Assembly (NCBI RefSeq): GCF_000308555.1
Contig: NZ_BAFY01000203.1
Span: forward strand, 18,239 to 82,238
Length of the DNA: 64,000 bases
DNA from: Nocardia cyriacigeorgica NBRC 100375
Lineage (GTDB): Bacteria; Actinomycetota; Actinomycetes; Mycobacteriales; Mycobacteriaceae
Direction: 5' to 3'
Part shown: positions 8,115 through 16,914 of the stretch, in pieces
Position numbering within the stretch: the first letter of the stretch is position 1
How the letters are laid out: each line of letters starts with the position of its first letter
Made by a program: the position numbers and the translations under genes
The notes under the pieces: model-generated
What the model was told of the DNA's origin: nothing
The model's input: the letters and a program-made list of their open reading frames with translations, nothing else
The model's database searches: none

Positions 8115-9413
8115 ATGGATGTCGTGGGCGAATTCGGCGCGATCGAACCGGGGACCGACCTGCCCCGGTACGCCCGCGACCTGGTACGCATGCACGACGC
8201 GGTGATCGGCGGCGGACGCTCCCCGTTGCGCCCGCGCACGCTGGTGGCGCGCTCGTGGTCGCGGGTGCTGGCGGCGGGTCTGGTGCCCGACCAGGCCAAC
8301 ACCCGCACGGTCCTCGGACTCGAGGACGTGGAGCGACGCCGCCGCATGTCGCCGCTGGCGGGCGTGATCGGCGAGTTGATGCAGGTGATCGCCGGGGTCG
8401 CGGACGCATCGCAGTTGATCATGGTGGTCACCGATGCCGAGGGTGTGGTGTTGTGGCGTGCCGGTTCGCCGCGGGTCCGCAGCCGCGCCGACACTCTGGG
8501 TTTCCAGGAGGGGGCCACCTGGACCGAATCGGTGGTCGGCACCAATGCCATCGGCACGGCGATCGCCGAAGCCAGTCCGGTGCAACTGTTCTCGGGTGAG
8601 CATTTCGAGCAGTCCCAGCACCCGTGGTATTGCACAGCGGCGCCGATTCATGATCCGCGCACCGGTGAACTGCTCGGCGTGGTCGACGTCAGCGGACCGG
8701 CGCTCACGCTGCATCCGGCGCTCACCGCCCTGGTCGGCGCGGGTGCCCGGCTGGCGGAGGGCCAGCTCGCGCGGCTGCAACAGGACCGGCTGGAACGGTT
8801 GCGCAGCACCGCCATGCCCACCCTGTCCACGCTGACCGGTCCGGCCCTGCTGGTGGACGAGCACGGCTGGGTCGCCCACGCCACCGGCATCGCCACACCC
8901 CAGCGCATCGCCATTCCGAATGCCGAACGCGCGGTGCAGGTTCCGGGGCTCGGTGTCTGTTCGGCGGAGCCGCTGCGCGGCGGGTGGCTGGTGCGCCCGC
9001 TCGGGGCGGGCGCGCACAGCGGGATCCGGATGAACCTCGATCTGTCCGGCGCGCCGGTCGTCAGCGCGGTCGGCGGTGAATCCGATTGGCGCAGTTCACT
9101 GTCGGTGCGGCATGCGGAGATTCTGCTGCTGCTGCACCTGCGTGGACGTCGCGGGATGTCGGTCGCCGATCTGAGTCACGCCCTCTACGGCGACCCCGAC
9201 CACGCGGTCGCCGTGCGGGCGGAACTGTCGCGGCTGCGGCGGGTGCTCGGCTCGATCATCGAGAGCAGGCCCTACCGACTGGAGGCCTCGGTGCGGCTCG
9301 ACCTGACCCTCGGTGACGTCGACAGGTTGGCCGACTGCGCGTTCGTCCGCACCTCTACCAGCCCTGGTGTTCGCGCGCTCGCCGGTGCCGGAACCGGGTC
9401 CGCCCTCGGCTGA
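8115..9413 (+). CDS. GAF-domain transcriptional regulator, paralogue of 4845-6068
   Basis: 432 residues from ATG 8115; the frame is open upstream, but family similarity begins about here. GAF domain: LIMVVTDAEGVVLWRAGSP, VGTNAIGTAI, APIHDPRTGELLGVVDVS. The C-terminal winged helix has RHAEILLLLHLRGR, ALYGD and VRAELSRLRRVLG. It aligns block for block with the regulator at 4845-6068, including absence of an AAA+ domain. It diverges from the flavin monooxygenase gene and is probably its substrate-responsive regulator. The binding site of the small-molecule effector is not visible from sequence. Confidence 0.85.
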   Translation: MDVVGEFGAIEPGTDLPRYARDLVRMHDAVIGGGRSPLRPRTLVARSWSRVLAAGLVPDQANTRTVLGLEDVERRRRMSPLAGVIGELMQVIAGVADASQLIMVVTDAEGVVLWRAGSPRVRSRADTLGFQEGATWTESVVGTNAIGTAIAEASPVQLFSGEHFEQSQHPWYCTAAPIHDPRTGELLGVVDVSGPALTLHPALTALVGAGARLAEGQLARLQQDRLERLRSTAMPTLSTLTGPALLVDEHGWVAHATGIATPQRIAIPNAERAVQVPGLGVCSAEPLRGGWLVRPLGAGAHSGIRMNLDLSGAPVVSAVGGESDWRSSLSVRHAEILLLLHLRGRRGMSVADLSHALYGDPDHAVAVRAELSRLRRVLGSIIESRPYRLEASVRLDLTLGDVDRLADCAFVRTSTSPGVRALAGAGTGSALG

Positions 9414-9539
9414 CGCGCCCTCGCGGGCGGGCCGACGGTCGGCCACCCACCCGCCCGCCTCGACGCGGGCGGAGATTCGCGAGCACAGACGTCCCTCGAG
9501 TTCGAGGTAGGCGGGAGCCACGCGCCGCCGCCGCCGTGT

Positions 9540-9959
9540 TCAACCGCGCGCGAACAGCGCCTTCCAGGCGCCGGCGACCACCCCGCGCAGGAAGTTCTCC
9601 CAGCTGAAGTGGTCGTGCCACAGGATGATTCGCCCTTCGCGCAGTTCGAAGGTGCCCGCCACCCAGAACGAGATCTGCACCGGACCGATGCGCAGGATGT
9701 CGGTGCGGTCGGTGAGCACGATCGGTCCGTCGGCGGCGATGTGGTGCATGATCGCGGCGAAACCGAACCGATCCCGGTTCAGCCCGCGCAGCAACTGCGC
9801 CACCCGGCGTTCGCCACGCACATCCGGTAGCGAGGTGTTCTTCCAGACGATGTCGGGGTGCAGCAGTTCCAGCGCCTCGCTCACCGCGCCGATCTCCAGC
9901 GCGGCGAAGAATTCGCGCACCGTGGTGATCGAGTCCTGCTCCAGCTCGATTTCGCTCAT
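9540..9959 (-). CDS. Limonene-1,2-epoxide hydrolase-like protein (EphG type)
   Basis: 139 residues of the NTF2-like fold. The catalytic triad of limonene-1,2-epoxide hydrolases (Asp-Arg-Asp) can be placed at Arg85 and Asp87 in DRTDILRIG and Asp116 in LWHDHFSWENF. The GTFELREGRI strand is also typical. The M. tuberculosis relative is EphG (Rv2740). Predicted to add water to an epoxide without a covalent intermediate. It stands close to a flavin monooxygenase, so the two could act on related oxygenated lipids or terpenoids, though they are not in one operon. Confidence 0.8.
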   Translation of the reverse strand: MSEIELEQDSITTVREFFAALEIGAVSEALELLHPDIVWKNTSLPDVRGERRVAQLLRGLNRDRFGFAAIMHHIAADGPIVLTDRTDILRIGPVQISFWVAGTFELREGRIILWHDHFSWENFLRGVVAGAWKALFARG

Positions 9960-10039
9960 GGATCGAGGGTAGGTGGTGGATGCGCCGGAGGCGGTCCATT
10001 CCGCCGCCGGAATCGGCCTCCCGGCGATACGTTGGGGCT

Positions 10040-10477
10040 ATGACCACTCGGGATGAGATCGAGTCGTTTCTGGATGAGTACCAGGCCGCGCTGTCGGCCT
10101 ATGACGCCGAACGTTCGGCCTCGCTGTGGGGCATGCCGGGCACCATCGTCAGCGACGGCTTCGTCGGCGCGTTGCATTCGCGCGCGGAGCTGGCGCAGGC
10201 GCTGTCCCAGGCCTACCCCTTCTACCAGCAGCTCGGGCTGGCGCGAGTCGACCACACGCTGCTCGAACACGTCGACCTGACGGCGAGCATCGCCCGCGTG
10301 CACGTGCGCTGGCATTTCTACGACGACGCCGACGAGCTGCTCACCGACGGCGATTACGAATACCTGCTGCGCCGCGACGACGACGGCCCGCACGCCTACG
10401 TCGCGGTGGCGATCGATGAGATGGAGAAGCTGACCAAGCTGGCGGCGGAGAAGGGCATCCAACTGCCAGGGACGTAA
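10040..10477 (+). CDS. NTF2-like (SnoaL/DUF4440-type) protein
   Basis: 145 residues from ATG 10040, the first start with family character. The sequence DEIESFLDEYQAALSAYDAE, followed by 'RSASLWGMPGTIVSDG' and 'VHVRWHFYDDADELLTDG', is the cone-shaped NTF2-like fold. No catalytic set can be assigned. It diverges from the epoxide-hydrolase-like gene across 80 bases, giving two NTF2-fold genes back to back plus a third fused to the flavin monooxygenase nearby. Function unknown. Confidence 0.75.
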   Translation: MTTRDEIESFLDEYQAALSAYDAERSASLWGMPGTIVSDGFVGALHSRAELAQALSQAYPFYQQLGLARVDHTLLEHVDLTASIARVHVRWHFYDDADELLTDGDYEYLLRRDDDGPHAYVAVAIDEMEKLTKLAAEKGIQLPGT

Positions 10478-10510
10478 CAGGCCACTCGCCCGATCCGAGC
10501 GATGGATCCA

Positions 10511-11257
10511 CTAAGCCTTGCGGCCGGGCGCCCGGTCCGCGCGGCGGTCCACGAGCGCTTGCAGGCCGTCGAGTATCCGGTCGATGCCGAAGTTCAAGGC
10601 ATCATCGCGGGCCGATGCACCGCCGGCCTGCTCGCCCATGGCGGCGGCGACCTCGGGATACCGGTCTCCCGCTGCCTCCATCACCTCCGCCATCTGCCGC
10701 ATCAACTGCTCTTCCATGCCTTCGGCCGGGGTGCCGCCGTGCTGTGCCGCGAGGCTGCGCGCATGACCGTTGAGCACCACGACGGTATCCAGACGCTCCG
10801 GCCCGGTCAGGCCGATCCCCGCCATGGCCGACAGAGCGGCCTCGAGCCAGCCGAGTTCGTTCGGCCCCATCGGCCGGATGCCGGTGGACAATTCCAGCGT
10901 CCACGGGTGCGCCCGATACCGACGGAAGATCTCCTCGGCCCAGCGGCGTAGACCTGCCCGCCATGGGGCCACATCGGAAACCGCCTGGGCCGCAGCGATA
11001 TCCGGCGGTGCGCCGAGGGCGTGCTCCAGCATCAACGCGGCCAGCTCGGACTTACCCGGTACGTACCGATACAGCGACATCTTGGTGTACCCGAGCCGTT
11101 CGGCGACCCGCTGCATGGAGACACCGGCCATCCCTTCGGCATCGGCCAGGTCGATGGCCGCGCCGACGATGGCCGCCGGCGACAGCGACGGTTTCGGGCC
11201 GCGCTTGGCCTGACGCCCGGTGCCCCAGAGCAGTTCGACCACGGTCTGAGCCGGCAT
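10511..11257 (-). CDS. TetR family regulator (TetR_C, tetracycline-repressor-like C-terminus)
   Basis: 248 residues, longer than typical because of an N-terminal lead MPAQTVVELLWGTGRQAKRG. The helix-turn-helix spans about residues 28-70 (VSMQRVAERLGYTKMSLYRYV) and the C-terminal domain fits the class that includes TetR itself. It diverges from the FAD monooxygenase at 11371. The gap holds two copies of a GAAAC-N-GTTTC-like site. This pairing of a TetR-type repressor with a TetX/UbiH-like monooxygenase suggests the enzyme's substrate, or a related drug-like molecule, is the inducer. Confidence 0.88.
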   Translation of the reverse strand: MPAQTVVELLWGTGRQAKRGPKPSLSPAAIVGAAIDLADAEGMAGVSMQRVAERLGYTKMSLYRYVPGKSELAALMLEHALGAPPDIAAAQAVSDVAPWRAGLRRWAEEIFRRYRAHPWTLELSTGIRPMGPNELGWLEAALSAMAGIGLTGPERLDTVVVLNGHARSLAAQHGGTPAEGMEEQLMRQMAEVMEAAGDRYPEVAAAMGEQAGGASARDDALNFGIDRILDGLQALVDRRADRAPGRKA

Positions 11258-11286
11258 CGCGATGTCCTTCCGGAAAGGAGTTGACC

Positions 11287-11336
11287 AGAAACTGTGTCTA
11301 CCATACGCTTATCCGAGTCCACTGGAAACAGTTTCT
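11287..11336. promoter_or_regulatory. Two operator-like palindromes between TetR gene and FAD monooxygenase
   Basis: Site 1 is GAAACTGTGTC (11288-11298) and site 2 is GAAACAGTTTC (11325-11335), each a GAAAC-N-GTTTC palindrome; site 1 has one mismatch. Together they also give nine-base arms AGAAACTGT (11287-11295) and ACAGTTTCT (11328-11336). Centres are 37 bases apart. Confidence 0.7.
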
Positions 11337-11370
11337 GCCGGACTCAATTGGTACCACTGAAGGAGCGATC

Positions 11371-12570
11371 GTGCGTAACAAGGCCGTTCTCATCTCGGGC
11401 GCGAGCATCGCCGGTCCGGCCCTGGCCTACTGGCTGGACCGCTACGGCTTCGACGTGACCGTCGTCGAACGCGCCCCCGCACCGCGTCCGGGCGGCCAGG
11501 CCGTCGACTTCAAAGGCGCCACCCACCTGACGGTGCTCGAGCGGATGGGCGTCCTCGGCGCCGTCCGGGACCGGCGGACCGGCGGTGCCGACATGGTGCT
11601 GGTGGACGCCGCGGGCAAGCGCCGCTCGCTCATCTCCGGCGATTTCACCGGCGGTGACCTCGAGATCCTGCGCGGCGATCTGGCCGAGCTCATGTACGAG
11701 CGCACCGCAGCGAGCTGCGCCTACCTCTTCGGCGATTCGATTCGCGCCCTCACCGAGACCGCCGACGGGGTGCGGGTGGAGTTCGAACGCGCCCCGGCCC
11801 GCACCTTCGACCTGGTCTTCGGCGCCGACGGGGTGCACTCACGGGTGCGCGCCCTCACCTTCGGACCGGAAAGCGACTACGTCCACCACCGCGGCTATTA
11901 CTACGCCCTCGCCAATTCCGGGACCGGGTCCCGGCGCACCGATGGGCCGCGCCGCGAAGTCGCGTACGCGCACAACGCGCCGGGCAGGCTCGCCGTCAGC
12001 GGCGGCCCCAAGGCCGAGCAGATGTACATGTTCGCCTCCCCCGAACTCGACTACGCCCGCGACGACGAGCAGGCCCAGCGCCGAATCCTGAAGCAGGCCT
12101 TCGCCGGCGTCGGCTGGGAGGTGCCGCGCATGCTCGCCGAACTCGACGAGGCGGCGAACTTCTATCTGGATTCGCTGAGCGTGGTGAAGATGACCTCGTG
12201 CGTCAACGGGCGGGTCGCACTGGTCGGTGACGCCGGCTACGGCAACACCCTCGCGGGGTTCGGCACCGGACTCGCCATCGTCGGCGCCTACGTGCTCGCC
12301 GGCGAACTCGCCGTCGCCGACGGCGATCACACCGTGGCCTTCCCGCGGTATGACGCGATCATGCGGCGCTACAACAAGATCGCGGGTTCCAGCGATCCGG
12401 GCCGCTTCCTCGCCCCCAAAACCGCCTTCGGCATCCGGGCCCGCGACTGGTTCCTGAACACACCGCTGTTCGGGCTGATGGTGAAGCTCGGCGACAAGGG
12501 CGCCAACGACATCGAGCTGCGCGATTACCCGGGCATTGTCGCCGCCGGTGCCGGTTCGACCGAGCGGTAA
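11371..12570 (+). CDS. FAD-dependent aromatic-ring-type monooxygenase (PHBH/TetX fold)
   Basis: 399 residues from GTG 11371, which has AAGGAG five bases upstream. The frame is open far upstream, but that part is not protein-like. FAD-binding motifs: SGASIAGPALAYWLDRYGFD at the N-terminus, GADGVHSRVR in the middle (DG fingerprint) and VALVGDAGYGNTLAGFGTGL (GD motif, about residues 285-305). Group A flavoprotein monooxygenases hydroxylate aromatic or polyketide substrates with NAD(P)H and O2. Substrate unknown. Probably repressed by the divergent TetR protein. Confidence 0.9.
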   Translation: MRNKAVLISGASIAGPALAYWLDRYGFDVTVVERAPAPRPGGQAVDFKGATHLTVLERMGVLGAVRDRRTGGADMVLVDAAGKRRSLISGDFTGGDLEILRGDLAELMYERTAASCAYLFGDSIRALTETADGVRVEFERAPARTFDLVFGADGVHSRVRALTFGPESDYVHHRGYYYALANSGTGSRRTDGPRREVAYAHNAPGRLAVSGGPKAEQMYMFASPELDYARDDEQAQRRILKQAFAGVGWEVPRMLAELDEAANFYLDSLSVVKMTSCVNGRVALVGDAGYGNTLAGFGTGLAIVGAYVLAGELAVADGDHTVAFPRYDAIMRRYNKIAGSSDPGRFLAPKTAFGIRARDWFLNTPLFGLMVKLGDKGANDIELRDYPGIVAAGAGSTER

Positions 12571-12967
12571 CGCGTCGTCGACCGCCGCGGCATCACCTGC
12601 CGGTGCGAGGTCGACCCCCGGCCTTCGAACACCCACCCGCGTATCCGGCTCCGCGCCCGCAGAGGGCGCGGCGAACTCGCGGCACGGCGTCCAGACGACG
12701 TGTGGACTTTGCGCCACGCCACGGCGTACTAGCGGCGGCGGCGCACGTCGCCTGCCGGCCCACGGCGAAGTGCGGATGAGTCGGCGCTGGGGACTGCGCC
12801 TGCGTCATGCGAGGCGGTCGATGCCTATCCGTGCCTGGGGCGGATACCGCCGAGTTGCCGGGGGCCGTGGGCTCGAGCCGCCACGACGCCGCCCGAAAAG
12901 CGGCGACGCGCCCACAATTCGGCAAGTGCCGATCGCAGGCGCGTCGTCCGGAGAATGTCGGCCGAAC
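12571..12967. other. Intergenic stretch without recognisable gene
   Basis: 397 bases between the convergent FAD monooxygenase and glyA genes. Open frames exist on both strands, but their translations are Arg/Ala/Pro-rich with no family features. No clear terminator, tRNA or repeat was seen. Confidence 0.55.
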
Positions 12968-14263
12968 TCAGCCCAGCAGGCGCCAGTCCTCGAGCCCCTG
13001 GTACAGCGGCAGGTCATTGGCCAGTTTGCGGACCCGTCCGCGCAGCGTCTCGACATCGGAACCACCGGCCAGCGCGGTGCCGATGATGTCGGCGACCTCG
13101 GTGAACTCGGTGTCGCCGAAGCCACGGGTGGCCAGGGCGGCGGTGCCGATACGCAGGCCCGAGGTGACCATCGGCGGACGCGGATCGAACGGAACGGCGT
13201 TGCGGTTGACCGTGATGCCGATCTCGTGCAGCAGATCCTCGCCCTGCTGACCGTCGAGCTGGGAGTTGCGCAGATCCACCAGCACCAGGTGCACATCGGT
13301 GCCGCCGGTGAGCACGCTGATCCCCTTGCCCGCGACGTCGGCGGCGGTCAGCCGCTCGGCCAGGATCTTGGCGCCGGACAGGGTGCGCTGCTGACGCTCG
13401 GCGAACTCGGCGGTGGCGGCGATCTTGAACGCGACGGCCTTGGCGGCGATGGCATGCATCAGCGGCCCGCCCTGCTGGCCGGGGAACACCGAGCTGTTGA
13501 GCTTCTTGGCGAACTCCTGCTTGGCCAGGATCAGACCGGAGCGCGGACCGCCGAGGGTCTTGTGCACGGTGGAGGAGACGACGTCGGCGTAGGGCACCGG
13601 CGAGGGATGCAGCCCGGCCGCGACCAGACCGGCGAAGTGCGCCATATCGACCCACAGGTAGGCGCCGACCTCGTCGGCGATCTCGCGGAAGGCGGCGAAA
13701 TCCTGATGCCGCGGGTAGGCCGACCAGCCCGCGACGATCACCTTCGGCCGCGCCTCCAGGGCGATCTTGCGCACCTCGTCCATGTCGACGCGGTGGTCTT
13801 CCTTGCTGACGCCGTAGGAGTGGACCTCGTACAGCTTGCCGGAGAAGTTCAGCCGCATGCCGTGGGTGAGGTGACCGCCGTGGGCCAGGTCCAGGCCGAG
13901 CAGTTTCTCGCCCGGGTTCATCAGCGACATCAGCACCGCGGCGTTGGCCTGGGCGCCCGAATGCGGCTGGACGTTGGCGAACTCGGCGCCGAACAGTTCC
14001 TTGGCCCGCTCGCGGGCCAGGTTCTCCACGACGTCGACGTGCTCGCAGCCGCCGTAGTAGCGACGGCCCGGGTAGCCCTCGGCGTACTTGTTGGTGAGCA
14101 CGCTGCCCTGCGCCTGCAGGACCGCGCGCGGCACGAAGTTCTCCGAGGCGATCATCTCGAGGGTGTCGCGCTCGCGGGCGAGCTCTCCTGCCATCGCGGC
14201 AGCGACCTCGGGATCGAGTTCACCGAGAGACTGGGTATTGACAGAAGCGGTCGTCTGCGTCAC
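12968..14263 (-). CDS. glyA: Serine hydroxymethyltransferase
   Basis: 431 residues, full length. The PLP lysine is Lys235 in [14 protein letters not shown]. The N-terminal [21 protein letters not shown] and the SGAQAN and DMAHFAG segments are all intact. The cytosolic enzyme interconverts serine and glycine, loading tetrahydrofolate with a one-carbon unit. In M. tuberculosis glyA1 (Rv1093) lies next to coaA, as it does here with one DUF885 gene in between. No glycine or folate riboswitch was seen in the 186-base upstream gap. Confidence 0.97.
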   Translation of the reverse strand: MTQTTASVNTQSLGELDPEVAAAMAGELARERDTLEMIASENFVPRAVLQAQGSVLTNKYAEGYPGRRYYGGCEHVDVVENLARERAKELFGAEFANVQPHSGAQANAAVLMSLMNPGEKLLGLDLAHGGHLTHGMRLNFSGKLYEVHSYGVSKEDHRVDMDEVRKIALEARPKVIVAGWSAYPRHQDFAAFREIADEVGAYLWVDMAHFAGLVAAGLHPSPVPYADVVSSTVHKTLGGPRSGLILAKQEFAKKLNSSVFPGQQGGPLMHAIAAKAVAFKIAATAEFAERQQRTLSGAKILAERLTAADVAGKGISVLTGGTDVHLVLVDLRNSQLDGQQGEDLLHEIGITVNRNAVPFDPRPPMVTSGLRIGTAALATRGFGDTEFTEVADIIGTALAGGSDVETLRGRVRKLANDLPLYQGLEDWRLLG

Positions 14264-14449
14264 CCGGATAGTCTATTTGCTGCCGCCCCGCCCGGCCGAA
14301 CGGGGTCGGATAGCACATCGCGCACCGCTGCGCACGCCTTTCCGGCGACCTTTTCGCCGCTCGGGGTCCCGGCGACGAGGCTCGGGCCACCTGCACTGCC
14401 CTGATCGGAGGACGTTCGGCCCGCCCGCACCGCCCGGACCGAACGACGG

Positions 14450-15655
14450 TCAGGCCGCCTGCACGGCTCGGATCGCGCCGGGCGTCAGGGGTTCATCCAG
14501 CAACCGCCGGAACCGGTCGGCCCGCTCGTCGGCGCTGGGCGCCTGGTCCAGCCAGCCGCCGAGCAGCCGGTAGCCCTCGACGTAGGTGCTGATGTAGGCC
14601 CGCCACAGCGGCGAGGACAGGAAGCGCAGCGATTGCCTGGCCCGTTCCGGTGTCGTCAGATTCCAGCGTTGCAGGAACTCGGCGACCTCGTCGGCGTCGC
14701 GGCCGCGGTCGTGCAGCAGCAGGGCGGCGTCCTGGCGTACCCCGAGCAGCTGCGCCGAGGCCTGCGACAGTCGTTCGGCGCGTTCGCCGTCGAAGCGCAG
14801 GCCGAGGTCGGCGTAGATCTCCTGCGCCCAGCGGCCCCAGCCCGGCCCGACGATGGCCTCCAGCGCCAGGTCGGCCAGGCCCTCGGCCATCAGGCACTGC
14901 GGGGTGTTGACCAGGAACAGCGTCTGCTCGGCCTGCCCGGCGGCGACCAACCCGGCCTCCTTGCGGCAATGCTCGGTGTGGTGGCCGGGGTAGGCCTCGT
15001 GCGCGATGAGCCGCGGCAGGTTGGCCATGTGCTGGCGCAGATCGGAGTTGATCGCGACCTTGGAGTGGAAGTTGCCCAGGTAGTAGTTGAAGCCGGACCA
15101 CGGTTTGTCGCCGACGATCTCGTAGGTGACGTGCTCATGGTCGGGCAGCGGATACCGCTCACGCACCAGCTCGCGCAGCGCGCCGGAGAACGCTTCCACG
15201 CAGGCGGCCAGCCGCTCCGGCGGGATCTCGTCGGCCTGCCGGTGCGCGGCGATGCGTTCGGCCAGCGGACCGTCGCCGGCCAGCACCTCATCCATCTTGC
15301 GGTGTGCGTCGCGGTAGTCGGCCTCGTCGCCGGGTGCGATGTCGACGTCGAAGTAGGCGCGCACCTCGTCGACGAAACCGATGTCGTCCCCGGCGAACTT
15401 GCGGGCCGAGCATTCCAGCGCGCGCAGGTGCACATCGAGGAACTCGGTACGTTCGGGCGCCAGACCCGCCCCCGGCAGTTCGGCGCGCAGGGCCAGCGCC
15501 CGTCGCGCGAGTTCGCGGGGCTGGGGTGCGGGGGCGTTCTCGACCTCCCGACGCAGCGCCGGATCGCCGGTGAACGCGTCGACGAAACCCTCCTCCAGGC
15601 GGTCGAAGGCCAGGCCGAGCCGCAGGTAATCGGTGACGAGCGGATGCGCTTCCAT
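14450..15655 (-). CDS. DUF885 family protein, predicted zinc metallopeptidase
   Basis: About 401 residues from ATG 15655; a GTG at 15685 would add ten residues and neither start has a strong ribosome site. The motif HEAYPGHHTEH is the DUF885 hallmark, resembling a zinc-metallopeptidase helix, and 'CLMAEGLADLALEAIVG' supplies a further acidic segment. The mostly helical protein has no signal peptide, so it is probably cytosolic. It lies between glyA and coaA and diverges from coaA. Substrate unknown. Confidence 0.82.
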   Translation of the reverse strand: MEAHPLVTDYLRLGLAFDRLEEGFVDAFTGDPALRREVENAPAPQPRELARRALALRAELPGAGLAPERTEFLDVHLRALECSARKFAGDDIGFVDEVRAYFDVDIAPGDEADYRDAHRKMDEVLAGDGPLAERIAAHRQADEIPPERLAACVEAFSGALRELVRERYPLPDHEHVTYEIVGDKPWSGFNYYLGNFHSKVAINSDLRQHMANLPRLIAHEAYPGHHTEHCRKEAGLVAAGQAEQTLFLVNTPQCLMAEGLADLALEAIVGPGWGRWAQEIYADLGLRFDGERAERLSQASAQLLGVRQDAALLLHDRGRDADEVAEFLQRWNLTTPERARQSLRFLSSPLWRAYISTYVEGYRLLGGWLDQAPSADERADRFRRLLDEPLTPGAIRAVQAA

Positions 15656-15835
15656 GGCAGCCGACGATAGCGGTTCCACCAGCACGGCGCCGGGAGTTAC
15701 CGGCCGGTAGGCGACCCCCTTTTCCCGGTGTGCGGCGGCTAGGCGCAGAATTCAGCCATGCGGCCACAGTTAGTCCGAATCTCACAGCGCCGGTGCGATA
15801 TGTGTGCGTGTTTGCCGGAATGGAGCGTCGGGTAA

Positions 15836-16768
15836 GTGGCACGGATGAGCGAGCCGAGCCCGTATGTGGAATTCGATCGGAAACAGTGGCGCACACTGCG
15901 GAAATCGACTCCACTGGTGCTCACCGAGGAAGAACTGCGCGGCCTGCGCGGTCTGGGTGAGCAGATCGATCTGGAAGAGGTCGCCGAGGTCTATCTTCCG
16001 CTCGCCCGGCTCATTCATTTGCAGGTCGCCGCACGTCAGCGGCTGTTCGCGGCCACCGCGACCTTCCTCGGGGAAAAGCATCCGGACCAGCAGGTGCCAT
16101 TCGTGATCGGTGTCGCCGGCAGTGTCGCGGTGGGTAAATCCACCACTGCGCGCGTGCTGCAAGCGCTACTGGCACGCTGGGATCACCATCCGCGAGTGGA
16201 TTTGGTCACAACCGACGGGTTCCTCTACCCCACCGCCGAACTCACCCGCCGCGGCATCATGCATCGCAAGGGATTCCCGGAGAGCTACGACCGCCGCAAA
16301 CTGCTGCGTTTCGTCACCGAGGTGAAATCCGGTGCGCCGGAAGTGTGTGCGCCGGTGTATTCGCATATCTCCTATGACATCGTGCCCGGCGAGTTCCATT
16401 GCGTGCGACAGCCCGACATCCTCATCGTCGAGGGCCTCAATGTCTTACAGACCGGTCCGCGGTTGATGGTGTCGGATCTGTTCGACTTCTCCATCTATGT
16501 CGATGCCCGCATCGAGGACATCGAGAACTGGTATGTGCAAAGGTTTCTCAGCCTGCGCAAGACCGGATTCGCCGATCCGAAGGCGCATTTCCACCATTAC
16601 GCTCGCTTCACCGACGAGGAGGCGACGGCGGCCGCCAAGGACATCTGGAACTCGACCAACCGCCCGAATCTGGTGGAGAACATCCTGCCCACCCGTCCGC
16701 GCGCGACGCTGGTGCTGCGCAAAGACTCCGACCACACCATCAATCGGCTGCGGTTGCGGAAATTGTGA
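15836..16768 (+). CDS. coaA: Type I pantothenate kinase
   Basis: 310 residues. The P-loop [12 protein letters not shown] covers residues 92-103 (Lys101). [18 protein letters not shown] and [12 protein letters not shown] are family blocks. Starting at GTG 15836 gives the N-terminus [13 protein letters not shown], which matches the M. tuberculosis CoaA start as I recall it; ATG 15845 is the alternative. It phosphorylates pantothenate with ATP, the first step of coenzyme A synthesis. GGAG lies about ten bases upstream. Divergent from the DUF885 gene and convergent with the Z-prenyl synthase gene. Confidence 0.97.
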   Translation: MARMSEPSPYVEFDRKQWRTLRKSTPLVLTEEELRGLRGLGEQIDLEEVAEVYLPLARLIHLQVAARQRLFAATATFLGEKHPDQQVPFVIGVAGSVAVGKSTTARVLQALLARWDHHPRVDLVTTDGFLYPTAELTRRGIMHRKGFPESYDRRKLLRFVTEVKSGAPEVCAPVYSHISYDIVPGEFHCVRQPDILIVEGLNVLQTGPRLMVSDLFDFSIYVDARIEDIENWYVQRFLSLRKTGFADPKAHFHHYARFTDEEATAAAKDIWNSTNRPNLVENILPTRPRATLVLRKDSDHTINRLRLRKL

Positions 16769-16847
16769 GCCGGCGCGATCCGCTCATGTACCGAGCCGCG
16801 CTGCTCAGCCGCTGAACCGGCGGTGCGCACTCACCGAACCAGCGCTA

Positions 16848-16891
16848 CCGCGGCGCCGAACCGGCTCTGCCGCGGCGCCGAACCGGCTCTG
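16848..16891. repeat. Two perfect tandem copies of a 22-bp unit
   Basis: CCGCGGCGCCGAACCGGCTCTG occurs at 16848-16869 and again at 16870-16891. A 12-base word GAATCGCCGGTG is also repeated at 16902-16913 and 16924-16935, the latter running into the 3' end of the Z-prenyl synthase gene. Confidence 0.85.
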
Positions 16892-16914
16892 CCGTGCCGC
16901 GGAATCGCCGGTGC

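Noticed and set aside
9430..9444. Terminator hairpin after the second GAF regulator
   Set aside because: Only 7-bp arms in a very GC-rich stretch with several equally good pairings and no T-run.
12593..12925. 110-codon minus-strand frame in the gap before glyA
   Set aside because: Arg/Ala/Pro-rich without secondary-structure or family pattern, and no ribosome site.
12536..14404. 622-codon open frame on the plus strand over glyA
   Set aside because: Antisense to the clearly genuine glyA gene, with no domain features; long antisense frames are common at this GC content.
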